Of a DNA stretch of 43,656 nucleotides, positions 1-8,469 are shown one piece after another; positions within the stretch are counted from its first letter, which is position 1, and each line of letters opens with the position of its first letter. The notes below the pieces were generated by a model. The model searched no databases, was not told the origin of the DNA, and saw nothing but the letters and a program-made list of their open reading frames with translations. Made by a program: the position numbers and the translations under genes. Origin of the DNA: JAIRTY01 sp050257395 (lineage in GTDB: Bacteria; Actinomycetota; Actinomycetes; Streptosporangiales; Streptosporangiaceae). The DNA lies in NCBI GenBank assembly GCA_050257395.1, contig JBLMWU010000236.1, positions 1 to 43,656 of the forward strand, in the 5' to 3' direction.

Positions 1-1061
1 AGCAGGTGGTTCTTGGCCCGGCGGCCGTCCTCGGCGATCCACTCCATGTCCAGCCGCTCGCCGTCGGACAGCCCGAGCGTCACCTCGGCCAGCTTCTCCT
101 CCGCGAACAGGCCGGCCTCGATCCGCTTGGCGAGCTCGACCTCCTGCTCCGCGTTGAGCAGCGGCACCTTCCCGATCTGCTTGAGGTAGTCCTTGACCGG
201 GTCGGCCGTGGCACCCGCCGAGGCCACCTGCGCGGCGGGCAGGTCGTCATCGTCGTCGCCGAAGACGAACGCCTCGTCCTCGGACTCCGGGCGGGGCGCC
301 TCAGCCGTGCCCGCGGCCGCCACCGCACCGGGCGCCGCCGCGGCACCCGCCGGCTGGCCGCCCGCGTCGCCGCTGGCGGCCCCGGCCGCCCCGGCCGCGT
401 CTTCCGGGCTCTCGTCCTCCAGGCTCTCGTCGTCCTGGGCGTCCTCGTCGCTGCCGTCCTCGCTGTCCTCGCCCGCCTCCTCGAGGTCGAGGTCGAGGTC
501 CTCCAGGTCGGCGCCGTCCAGCTCGGCGTCCGCGTCCAGGTCGGGGCCGGCCGGGCCGATGTCGTCCATGTCCTCGCTGTCAGCGCCGTCGCTGAACTCG
601 GCCAGGTCCGCGACATCCTGGCCGGCCACGTCCCGCTGGCCGTTCCCGTCGCCGTTGCCGCCAGCGCCGCCGGCCGCCCCGCGGGCGCCGGCCTTCTGCG
701 GGTTCTTGCGCCCGGTGACGGGCTGCCCAGCCGCCTTCACTGTGCCTCCGGGTGCTGGCTCGCCTGCCCTCGCCCGGCCATTGGCCGTGCTGTCAGGAGC
801 GGCATCCGATTCCCCCTCATGTCCCTGTGGTGTACGGCCGGGCGCGGCCGCCGGGCCGCTGCGGGCCCGGCCCCGTGGCCCGGAAGCCGGGGCCGGCTGG
901 CCGCTGGCGCCCGGTTCGGCATCGACAAGGGCGACCGGCGCGTCCGCCCGCGCGCGGGCGGCCTCCCCGGCTCGGGTGGCCCCGGGTGCGCGGCCGGCCT
1001 GACCCGCTGATCCGGGCTGCCTCCGCGCTGCGGAGCCGGCAGCGCTTGCCACCGCGGTCAC
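1..1061 (-). CDS. rpoD: Primary RNA polymerase sigma factor (HrdB/SigA/RpoD type), N-terminal part only
   Basis: Read on the minus strand, the frame ends at the window edge with the region 1.2 signature of primary sigma factors (DPVKDYLKQIGKVPLL, then NAEQEVELAKRIEAGLFAEE). In actinobacteria this sequence identifies HrdB/SigA, the housekeeping sigma factor that directs RNA polymerase core to most promoters. Before it lie FVFGDDDDDLPAAQVA, which is HrdB-like, and a long acidic, low-complexity stretch (about positions 245-600). No recognisable region 1.1 helix bundle is visible; the N-terminus is Ala/Gly/Pro/Arg/Asp-rich and probably disordered. Regions 2-4 lie outside the window. The start is uncertain. 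The frame is open up to a TAG at 1170-1172. GTG codons at 1061 or 1052 follow AAGGAAGGGG, while a GTG at 740 follows GGAGG at 4 nt and would give a shorter protein. Identity is near certain; the start is not. Confidence 0.93.
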   Translation of the reverse strand, partial: MTAVASAAGSAARRQPGSAGQAGRAPGATRAGEAARARADAPVALVDAEPGASGQPAPASGPRGRARSGPAAAPGRTPQGHEGESDAAPDSTANGRARAGEPAPGGTVKAAGQPVTGRKNPQKAGARGAAGGAGGNGDGNGQRDVAGQDVADLAEFSDGADSEDMDDIGPAGPDLDADAELDGADLEDLDLDLEEAGEDSEDGSDEDAQDDESLEDESPEDAAGAAGAASGDAGGQPAGAAAAPGAVAAAGTAEAPRPESEDEAFVFGDDDDDLPAAQVASAGATADPVKDYLKQIGKVPLLNAEQEVELAKRIEAGLFAEEKLAEVTLGLSDGERLDMEWIAEDGRRAKNHL

Positions 1062-1243
1062 CCCTTCCTTCGCTGGACGGCGGCCTGCCGAGCCGCGATC
1101 GGCACCTGGCTGTCGGAACTGGCAGGCGACACAGACACTCTCCTGTGTACGTGGATCGGGAAATGGACCCTACTGCATGCACCCCGCTGCTAGGACGGTG
1201 CCGGAAGCCGGGCCAGCACCACCGCACACGGCAGCCGCCGCTG

Positions 1244-1279
1244 GCCCATCCTCCGCCAACCACCTTAGGCGGAGTGGGC
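1244..1279 (-). terminator. Hairpin downstream of the PP2C phosphatase gene
   Basis: The arms GCCCA-TC-CTCCGCC and GGCGGAG-TGGGC pair over 12 bp with a 2-nt bulge and a 10-nt loop. The hairpin lies between the phosphatase stop (1358) and the sigma-factor start, both minus strand. There is no clear T-run, as is common for actinobacterial terminators. Confidence 0.45.
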
Positions 1280-1357
1280 GGGTAGCCCGTACCACCGTGC
1301 AGCCCGCCGCCGCAGCGGCTGGCCGCCCAGCGGCCCCGCGCATCCGCAACTCACTCC

Positions 1358-3589
1358 TCACTTCTTACCCGCCCGCGCCTGGATCACCGGAGGACTGCCC
1401 GCCTGACCAGCCACGACGCCGTCGCGCCGGGGCACGTGCAGCACCAGCACCGTCACGTCGTCGTCCTGCTCATAGCCGGTGAGCATCTTGTCCACCAGAT
1501 ACTCGAGAAGGTTGCCGGGATCCTCCGCCACCTCCGGCCGGGCCTGCCCGGCGATCGCCACCAGCTCGTCCAGCCCGACGTCCAGGCCGCGCCTGCGGTT
1601 CTCCACCAGTCCATCGGAATAAAGGACGGCAGTGTTTCCCGGCGGCAGCCGGAACACGTACTGCTGCCGGGGGCTCGGCCACCCCAGCGGCGTCCCCGCC
1701 TCGCCCAAGTCCAGCCTCGGCGGCGCGTCCCGGGACATCAGCAGCGGCGGCAGGTGTCCCGCGTTGCCAGCCAGCCCTTCCCCGGACACCGGGTCGAAAA
1801 CCAGGTAGGCGACGGTCGTGACCTGCTCCTCCAGCTCGGTGGCGGTGAACAGCCGGTCCAGCCCGGTCAGCACCGCGGCCGGGCGCGGGTCGGTGAGCGC
1901 CAGCGCGCGCAGCGCATTCCGCACCCGGCCCATGCCCGCGGCGGCGGTCAGGCCCTTGCCCATCACGTCCCCGGCCGCGACCGCGAGCCGCCCGTCGGGC
2001 AGCCGGAAAGCGTCGTACCAGTCCCCGCCGATCTCCATGTTCCGGGTGACCGGGAGATACCGGGCATCCAGGATGATTCCCGGCACGCTGGGCAGCCGGT
2101 CGGGCAGCAGGCTGCGCTGGAGGGTCTCCGCGGTGGTGTGCTCACGCTCGAACAGGGAGGCACGCTCGACGGCCAGCGCGCACTGGCCCGCCAGCGCCTC
2201 CAGGAAGACCCGCTCCTCGTCGGTGATCTTCCGCGGCCTGCTGAAGGAGAACCGCAGCGCGCCCAGGGTCGCCCCGGCCGCCAGCAGCGGCATGCCCACC
2301 CAGGCCCGCTCGTCGCTGTGGGACAGGAACAGGTCAACGTCGGCGAGCCCGTCGAACGTCTTGCGCAGGGCGTCCGGGTTCTCGATGAGCAGCGGGCGGC
2401 GGGTGTTGATGGCCATGGTGATCACGCTGGGGGTGTCCAGCGGGATGTCGCCGCTCGGCGCGCCGGGGCCGTCAGGGAGCCCGCCCGGGTTGATGGTCTT
2501 CACCCGCAGCCGCTCGGGGTCCAGCAGCGCCACCGCGGACCGGTCGGCGCCGATCGCGGACCGGCCGACCTCGGTGATGACTTCCACCACCTGCTCGACC
2601 GTGAGCGCCTCGGCGAGCATCGAGGTCGCCTGCTGCAGCCGGGCGGTCCGCAGCGCGGCCGCGGACAGCTGCTCGGTCAGCCGGCCCCGCATCTCCTCCG
2701 CTTCCCGCTGCGCGGTCACATCGGTGCTGGCGCCGACCCACTCGATGATCTTCCCGTCCCGCTCGATGGGGACGGCGCGCACGTCGTAGTGACGGTAGGC
2801 GCCGGCCTTGGTGCGCACCCGGTAACGGCCGTCGAAGGTCTTGCCGGCCGCGACGCAGTCCCGCCAGTCCCGCTCCACCCGCTCGCGGTCCTCGGGATGG
2901 ACGGCGTCCAGCCACCCGCTGCCCAGGTACTCCTCCAGCGTCTGCCCGGTGATCCAGCGCCACTCCGGGGAGTCTTCCGCGATCTGGCCGGTCGGCGTCG
3001 TCACCCACACGACCTGCGCGCCCGCCTGCACCAGCGACCGGTACCGCTCCTCGCTGCGGCGCACCGCCTCCTCGGAGTTCCGGCGGTCGGTCACGTCCAC
3101 CGCGATCAGCGCGACGCCGGTGACCTCCCCGTCCGGGTCGTGGGACGGGAACCAGGAGAAAGCCCAGTGCCGGGCCTGCGGGTCGGCTGGCGGCGGGGCG
3201 GCCGCGGCGCCGTTGCCGCCGTTCACGCTGCCGGCGCCGTCCGGGTGGTGCCCGGCCGGGGCGCCGTTGGCCTGCCCGGGCCCGGCGGCGGTGACCCGCT
3301 GGTCCGATTCGAGCAGCGGCTGGTCCTCACTGAGCACGTGCCGGATCGCCGCCTCGGCGCGGACGGCCACCGCCTCGGGCCACACCTCGGACGGCAGCAG
3401 GCCCAGATGCTCAGGGCCGCCCCGGCCGAACAGCCGGGCCAGGGACCGGTTGATCCGGCGGAAGCGCAGGTCCGTCCCGAAGAACGCGAAGCCGATGGGC
3501 GCTTCCCGCAGCAGCGTGGTGAGCAGCGCGGAATCGGAGATGTCCAGGCCGGACATCCGGGGCTGAGGCACAGAGGTGCCGGCGCTCAT
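1358..3589 (-). CDS. PAS-PAS-GAF-PP2C (SpoIIE-type) serine/threonine phosphatase
   Basis: A 743-residue sensor phosphatase. Residues about 25-170 form a PAS-like fold interrupted by a Gly/Ala/Pro insert. Residues about 183-297 are a second PAS (PAS_3/PAC type, ending GASTDVTAQREAEE). Residues about 325-478 are a GAF domain, and 505-730 are the SpoIIE/RsbU-type PP2C domain. Metal-binding and fold motifs of the phosphatase are intact: EIGGDWYDAF, GDVMGKG, NAGHLPP, LYSDGLVE and DDDVTVLVL. Proteins of this layout dephosphorylate anti-anti-sigma factors in partner-switching systems; no partner gene lies nearby, so the target is unknown. No membrane segments are seen, so it is probably cytoplasmic. 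The ATG at 3589 was chosen because GGAG lies 8 nt upstream; the frame is open for 63 more codons but those read as non-conserved sequence. The gene lies in tandem upstream of the sigma factor gene. Confidence 0.9.
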   Translation of the reverse strand: MSAGTSVPQPRMSGLDISDSALLTTLLREAPIGFAFFGTDLRFRRINRSLARLFGRGGPEHLGLLPSEVWPEAVAVRAEAAIRHVLSEDQPLLESDQRVTAAGPGQANGAPAGHHPDGAGSVNGGNGAAAAPPPADPQARHWAFSWFPSHDPDGEVTGVALIAVDVTDRRNSEEAVRRSEERYRSLVQAGAQVVWVTTPTGQIAEDSPEWRWITGQTLEEYLGSGWLDAVHPEDRERVERDWRDCVAAGKTFDGRYRVRTKAGAYRHYDVRAVPIERDGKIIEWVGASTDVTAQREAEEMRGRLTEQLSAAALRTARLQQATSMLAEALTVEQVVEVITEVGRSAIGADRSAVALLDPERLRVKTINPGGLPDGPGAPSGDIPLDTPSVITMAINTRRPLLIENPDALRKTFDGLADVDLFLSHSDERAWVGMPLLAAGATLGALRFSFSRPRKITDEERVFLEALAGQCALAVERASLFEREHTTAETLQRSLLPDRLPSVPGIILDARYLPVTRNMEIGGDWYDAFRLPDGRLAVAAGDVMGKGLTAAAGMGRVRNALRALALTDPRPAAVLTGLDRLFTATELEEQVTTVAYLVFDPVSGEGLAGNAGHLPPLLMSRDAPPRLDLGEAGTPLGWPSPRQQYVFRLPPGNTAVLYSDGLVENRRRGLDVGLDELVAIAGQARPEVAEDPGNLLEYLVDKMLTGYEQDDDVTVLVLHVPRRDGVVAGQAGSPPVIQARAGKK

Positions 3590-3910
3590 AGCACCCACTC
3601 CGGTCCCGTGAGTGAGCCTGCCATGCAACGGCTCCTTCCTGCTCACTGCGGACACAAGCAGGCTATCGGCATCAGCGCGGTAACGGGGAGCCATCGGGCC
3701 AGCACCGCACCCGGAAGCAGGGCGGATACGCCAGCACGTGACTCGTCTGCTGGAAAATGGTAGGCGAGCCTCCCACATCCTAAGCCACGTCGGAGCCGGC
3801 GGGGGCCCATGCGCGCTCGGTCACGGCCGCCACGGGCGGATTCCGCAGAAATCGGCCTTGTATCACGCCGGAACGTGCACGCGGCAGCACAGATCTGGGA
3901 AGCTGTCCCT
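3590..3910. other. Intergenic region between divergent genes
   Basis: These 321 bases separate the PP2C phosphatase (minus) from the unrecognised protein (plus) and should hold both promoters. I see no convincing -35/-10 pair, no strong operator palindrome and no RNA gene. The plus gene has GGGAAG about 9 nt before its GTG start. Confidence 0.4.
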
Positions 3911-5641
3911 GTGAGCTCGCAGAGCCAGCGACGAAATCCCCCGGGTGGCGCGGGTCATCCGCGGCACGGACGTGCGCCGCGGCCTGCCCGCTCGCCCGAG
4001 CCGCCGCCGAACGGACTCTTCGCCGAGATGCTCCGGGCCGCCCGCGAACTGCTCGCCGTGCGCAGCCCGCTGGATGCCGAGCTGATGGTGAGCGAGCTGC
4101 TGGGCACCTGGTGGGGCCAGCGCCCCGCCCGGTCCGGGCAGCGCGGCAGCGCCGACGTCGAGGTCCTGATCGGTGAGGGGCTGGTCGAGTACGCGGCCGG
4201 GGAGAAGAGCCCCGCCGCGCTCGCGCTGCTGTCGGGGATCGCCGGGCTGGGCACGCCGCGGCAGGCCGCCCGGGCGGAGAAGGCCGCGCTGTCGCTGATG
4301 GAGGCCGGCATCCCGCGGCCGGCCTGGGCCGAGCACGTCGGCGCGGTGGCGGCGGCCGAGTGCTACGTGAGCCCGGACGTGTTCGGCGACCGCGACGAGG
4401 CGATCTGCCTGTTCAGCTACGCCGGCACCGAGCCGCACGCGCTGGTGCTGGTGGTGGACTACAACGCGGGCGGGATCCTGCGGGACGCCTGGGTGACCTC
4501 GCGGGTCGACACCCTGCTGGAGCGCTGCCGCGCCGCCGGGGCTGGCGTGGCCGCCGGCGTCGGCGACGGGCCCGCGCCCGGGGTGTTCGGCCAGGTCGAC
4601 CCGTGCCGCGCGCGGCGGTTGCTGGAGGCGGCCATCGCCGCCACCGACGCCAGCCCGGACCCGCCGGTCACCGACTCGTTCCCCTCCTACCACGCCTTCG
4701 TGCGCGCCCGGATCCGCACGCTGCCGCCCGGCCCGCCAGCGGCCGCGGCCAGGGCGGGCGCGGGGCGCGCGGCGGCGCCGGCCCGGCCGGGCGGCTGGGA
4801 CGGGGCGGCGGTGCGCCGCCAGTCCTGGAGCAAGGACCGGCGGGCGATGCTGGTGGCGGAGTTCCTCGCCTCTGATGAGGCGGAGGACCTGTCCGACCGG
4901 CGGGCCGCGAGCCGCTGCGCCGACCACATCACCGACTACGGCTGCGAGCGCGACTTCGGCCGGCCGCTCCGGATGAGCCCGGCGAAGGTCGAGACGTTCC
5001 TGCTCGACTGGCTGCCCCGCAAGGTGATGCTCACCGCTGCCGAGCAGCACTCCATGCCGCACGTGCTCGCCGCCTGGGTGCGGTGGAGCGGCCGGCGGCA
5101 CGGCCTCAGCGCCGCGCTCATCACCGAGACCCTGGACGCGGTGTTCGAGTCGATGGGGATGTTCGGGCAGGTCTACCGCGACCCGTCCGCCTTCGGGCTG
5201 GACGCGGACCTGGTCGCGCGGCTGCTGCCCGATGCCGACCTGGAGGCCCTGCCGCGGCGCGCCTTCGCGTTCCCCGTGCTGCAGGGCTGGTACGGCGACG
5301 TGGACCTGTCCACGCTGGACCCCGCCCGGCCCGCCGACCGGCGGCTGCTGCTGGCCGCCTACCACGACGACGCGGACGGCCGCGGCACGGCCCGCCAGCA
5401 CCTCGACCGGCATCTGGTGCTGGCCGACCGGCTGTGGCAGGGCGACCCGCCCGAGCTGTGGGAGGCGGCGCAGCGCCTGCTGGACCGGGGCGAGGACCGG
5501 CACGCGGTGCTGCACACGCTGATGTACGTGATCAGGGACGCCGACGGCGACCCGAAGCGGCTGGAGGCCGCGCTGCGGGAGCTCCCGCACGACATCCCCG
5601 CGCCGCCGCCTGCTGGGCCGCCGCCTGCTGGCCCTTCCTAA
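3911..5641 (+). CDS. Conserved actinobacterial protein of unknown function (576 aa)
   Basis: I do not recognise a named domain. After about 30 residues of Pro/Arg/Gly-rich tail, the protein is acidic and largely helical. A first block (about residues 35-260) contains LFAEMLRAARELLAVRSPLDAE, split here at LLAVRSPLDAE, and a beta-rich stretch ALVLVVDYNAGGILRDAW. A low-complexity Ala/Gly/Pro linker follows, then a second block with WSKDRRAMLVAEFL, DWLPRKVMLTAAEQ and, near the C-terminus, LWEAAQRLLDRGEDRHAVLH. There is no signal peptide, no membrane segment and no nucleotide-binding motif. GTG 3911 (VSSQSQRR) is preferred because GGGAAG precedes it by 9 nt; the frame is open from 3809. The gene is monocistronic and convergent with the AAA+ gene. 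A role in nucleic-acid or protein turnover is possible, but nothing in the sequence shows it. Confidence 0.75.
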   Translation: MSSQSQRRNPPGGAGHPRHGRAPRPARSPEPPPNGLFAEMLRAARELLAVRSPLDAELMVSELLGTWWGQRPARSGQRGSADVEVLIGEGLVEYAAGEKSPAALALLSGIAGLGTPRQAARAEKAALSLMEAGIPRPAWAEHVGAVAAAECYVSPDVFGDRDEAICLFSYAGTEPHALVLVVDYNAGGILRDAWVTSRVDTLLERCRAAGAGVAAGVGDGPAPGVFGQVDPCRARRLLEAAIAATDASPDPPVTDSFPSYHAFVRARIRTLPPGPPAAAARAGAGRAAAPARPGGWDGAAVRRQSWSKDRRAMLVAEFLASDEAEDLSDRRAASRCADHITDYGCERDFGRPLRMSPAKVETFLLDWLPRKVMLTAAEQHSMPHVLAAWVRWSGRRHGLSAALITETLDAVFESMGMFGQVYRDPSAFGLDADLVARLLPDADLEALPRRAFAFPVLQGWYGDVDLSTLDPARPADRRLLLAAYHDDADGRGTARQHLDRHLVLADRLWQGDPPELWEAAQRLLDRGEDRHAVLHTLMYVIRDADGDPKRLEAALRELPHDIPAPPPAGPPPAGPS

Positions 5642-5715
5642 GCCCTCGGCTCGCCTCCGGGCGCCGGGACCCGCCGTCTTCCCTCCTCGCTCCGGCTCCT
5701 TCGCCGCCTCGCTCG

Positions 5716-8241
5716 TCAGTCCAGACGGCGGAGCGGCCCTTCGGCTCGCTCGGGTTCGGTGATCGCGGGGTCGCGGCTCAGCTCGGTGTAGGCGGTGCGC
5801 AGGTCCGCCGCGGTGACGGTGGTGAGGTCCGCCGCGCTGGCCGCCTCCCCCAGCTCCGCGGCCCGCAGGTCCCGCGACGCGCAGGCACGCTCGAACAGCG
5901 AGCGGGCGAACCGCCCGTTGCCGAACTCGTCGATCTGGCCGAGCAGGCACACCTTCGTGAAGATCTCCTCCAGCACCGGCAGGGCGTCCGGCTCGAACGA
6001 GTCCCCGGCCTGCTCCGCGATCACCCGCGCGATGTCGGTGAGCTCCCCCGGCGTGAAGCTGGGGAAGCCGATGCGGACGCCGAACCGCGACGCCAGCCCG
6101 GGGTTGCTGCGCAGGAAGCGGTCCATGTCGTCGGTGTAGCCCGCCAGCACGATCACCAGCCGGTCGCGGTCGTCCTCGGCGCGCTTGAGCAGGGTGGCCA
6201 CCGCTTCCGCGCCGTACGCGTCACCGTCGCTGTAGCCCGGGTTGTACAGGGAGTACGCCTCGTCGATAAACAGCACCCCGCCGAGGGCGGAGTCGACCAG
6301 CTTGCCCGTCTTGATCGCGGTGGACCCGAGATGCTCGCCGACCAGGTCCGCCCGGTGCGCCTCCACCACCTCCGGGCGCACCAGCAGGCCCAGCGCGGCG
6401 AAGATCCGCCCGAGGATCCTGGCGACCGTGGTCTTGCCGGTGCCCGGCGGGCCGGCGAACACGAAGTGCCGGGCCGGCGGCTGGCTGGCGAGCCCCTGCC
6501 GGTCGCGCAGCCGCGCCACCCGCAGCTGCGCGACGATCTCGTGCACCTGCCGCTTGACCGGGTCCAGGCCGACCAGCTCGTCGAGCTCGGCGAGCGCGCT
6601 CTCCACGGTGGGCGCCTGGGTGTAGCCGCGGAACCGCGACGTCAGCTCCGAGAACGCCTGGTCCAGGTCGGCCGCTTCCAGCGTGACCAGGTCCTGCGGG
6701 GTGGGCTCGGTCCAGCCCGCCATCACCCGCACGTCGCGGGCCTGGCCGGCCTTCTCGAGCAGGGTGCGCACGAACCGGCCGTTGCCGAGCTCGTCGGCGA
6801 GCCGGCGGCGGCCGACGTCGGCCATCATCCGGTCCAGCGCCGCCTCCGCCTCCGGCATCAGCGCCTCCCCGCGCTGGGCGAGGGCACTGTGGGCGAGCGC
6901 CGTGAGCTCCGCCGGGGTGTAGGCCGGGAACGTCACCCGGACCGCGAACCGGGAGTTGAGGCCCGGGTTGCTGGCCAGGAAGTCCTCCATCTGCCGCTGG
7001 TAGCCGGCCAGGATGACGATGAGCCGGTCGCGGTCGTCCTCCGCGCGCTTGAGCAGCGCCTGCACGGCCTCGCTGCCGAACCGGTCGCCCTGCCCTTCGC
7101 CGGTGTTCACCAGGCTGTACGCCTCGTCGATGAACAGGACCCCGCCCAGCGCCCGGTCGATCAGCTCGTTGGCCTTGATCGCGGTGGTGCCGAGGTACTC
7201 CCCTACCAGGTCGGCGCGCTGGGCCTCGATCACGTTCGGCGTCTCCAGCAGGCCGAACGCGTAGAAGATCTTGGCGAGGATGCGGGCGACCGAGGTCTTG
7301 CCGGTGCCCGGCGGGCCGAGGAACACGAAGTGCTGCATCGGCTTGTCGGTGCCGCCGTACCCGGCCAGCGCCCGCCTGCGGGCGGCCTCGACCGACGCCG
7401 CGATCTGCCGGATCTGCTCCTTGACCCCGGCCAGGCCGATCATCGCGTCCAGCTCGGCCATGGCCTGCTCGACGGTGATGTCCGGCAGCTGCCACTCCGG
7501 CGCCCGCTCGGCGGCCTGGTCGCCCTGCTGGCGGACCTGCTCGGCGGCGCGGGCCGCGGCCTCGCCGACGGAGACGGCCTTGGCGGCGCCCGCGCCCTGC
7601 GGCCGGCCGGGGGCCGGGCGGCCGGCGGGAGCCCCGCCGCCGGGACGGGCCCGGGGCACGGCGACGCCGCGGGCCTGCTCGCGGCGGAACTCCCGGGAGT
7701 CCTGCCAGCCCTTCATCAGCCGCCAGGCCAGCACCACGCAGGCGGCCACCCAGGCCGCCAGGTAGCTGAGGGCCCGCTGGCGCGGCGGCAGGAAGTGCCA
7801 GGCGAGCATGCCCAGCGGCACCGACCACAGCAGCGCCAGCGCCACCGTCCGGCAGGGCACGAACGCGCGCGCCAGCGGCCGCAGGTGCGCCGCGGCCACC
7901 ACCGCGAACGGGAGCAGTATCAGCGGGAAGACCGCCACCGTCAGCGGCGGTGTCAGGCCGGCCACGAACAGGATGGCGGCCAGCCCCCAGACCGCCACCC
8001 CCAGCGACGCGGGCAGGGAGCGCTGGCCCCGCCAGACCGCCACCGGGCCGTAGATCAGCGCGGCGATGATCAGCACGTCGCCGGCCTGCGGCGGCAGCAC
8101 CGAGGCCAGGGTCACGGCCGCCATCAGCGCCATGACGAGCAGAATCTTCACCGGGAGAGGTGCCGACCAGAGGGAACGCCGGGCCCGCGCGAGCCGTTCC
8201 CGCGCCATTTGCCAGGTAGTCAGGGACCCGTCGTTCGGCAT
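5716..8241 (-). CDS. Membrane-anchored protein with two CbxX/CfqX-type AAA+ ATPase modules
   Basis: About 841 residues. The N-terminal about 180 residues contain roughly six hydrophobic segments (for example PVKILLVMALMAAVTLASVL), followed by an Ala/Gly/Pro linker. Two full CbxX-type AAA+ modules follow. Module 1 has Walker A GPPGTGKTS near residue 310 and Walker B GGVLFIDEAYSL near 367. Module 2 has GPPGTGKTT near 598 and GGVLFIDEAYSL near 655. Sensor/arginine-finger segments (SNPGLNSRF, SNPGLASRF and NGRFVRTLLEKA, NGRFARSLFERA) are conserved in both. CbxX-type ATPases include Rubisco activase CbbX and the EccA proteins of type VII secretion. Neither Rubisco nor ESX genes are nearby, so the substrate is unknown. 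Fusion to a polytopic membrane domain suggests remodelling at the membrane. The ATG at 8241 follows GAGGGGG; a GTG one codon earlier is possible. Confidence 0.88.
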   Translation of the reverse strand: MPNDGSLTTWQMARERLARARRSLWSAPLPVKILLVMALMAAVTLASVLPPQAGDVLIIAALIYGPVAVWRGQRSLPASLGVAVWGLAAILFVAGLTPPLTVAVFPLILLPFAVVAAAHLRPLARAFVPCRTVALALLWSVPLGMLAWHFLPPRQRALSYLAAWVAACVVLAWRLMKGWQDSREFRREQARGVAVPRARPGGGAPAGRPAPGRPQGAGAAKAVSVGEAAARAAEQVRQQGDQAAERAPEWQLPDITVEQAMAELDAMIGLAGVKEQIRQIAASVEAARRRALAGYGGTDKPMQHFVFLGPPGTGKTSVARILAKIFYAFGLLETPNVIEAQRADLVGEYLGTTAIKANELIDRALGGVLFIDEAYSLVNTGEGQGDRFGSEAVQALLKRAEDDRDRLIVILAGYQRQMEDFLASNPGLNSRFAVRVTFPAYTPAELTALAHSALAQRGEALMPEAEAALDRMMADVGRRRLADELGNGRFVRTLLEKAGQARDVRVMAGWTEPTPQDLVTLEAADLDQAFSELTSRFRGYTQAPTVESALAELDELVGLDPVKRQVHEIVAQLRVARLRDRQGLASQPPARHFVFAGPPGTGKTTVARILGRIFAALGLLVRPEVVEAHRADLVGEHLGSTAIKTGKLVDSALGGVLFIDEAYSLYNPGYSDGDAYGAEAVATLLKRAEDDRDRLVIVLAGYTDDMDRFLRSNPGLASRFGVRIGFPSFTPGELTDIARVIAEQAGDSFEPDALPVLEEIFTKVCLLGQIDEFGNGRFARSLFERACASRDLRAAELGEAASAADLTTVTAADLRTAYTELSRDPAITEPERAEGPLRRLD

Positions 8242-8263
8242 CACGCCCCCTCATGCTGATCCC

Positions 8264-8269
8264 TGTATA
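8264..8269 (-). promoter_or_regulatory. Possible -10 element for the AAA+ gene
   Basis: On the minus strand the sequence reads TATACA, 22 bases upstream of the ATG. No matching -35 hexamer was found at 16-18 bp, so this is tentative. Confidence 0.25.
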
Positions 8270-8469
8270 GCGCATCACCACGCGCGTCCGGCAGCACACA
8301 ATCAGATACCAGCAGGAAAAGGCCAGCACCGGCCGCCCGCGCGCCGGCGCCGTATCCGGCGCGGCCGCGCATGGACTGGCCGCCATTTTCGCTCCATCAT
8401 GGCAAAGGCTTGCCTGGCCGCCGCCAGCTCCCGCCACCCGCCCGCGCCCGCGACGAACCGGAGGCTCCC

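Noticed and set aside
5672..5730. 9-bp inverted repeat CCGCCGTCT/AGACGGCGG as a terminator between convergent genes
   Set aside because: The loop is about 41 bases and one arm lies inside the AAA+ coding sequence; too weak to call.
5083..8259. A plus-strand frame of about 1058 codons opposite the AAA+ gene
   Set aside because: It is the antisense of a gene with intact AAA+ motifs; its translation is Arg/Pro/Gly-rich without domains. Such frames arise from high GC at third positions.
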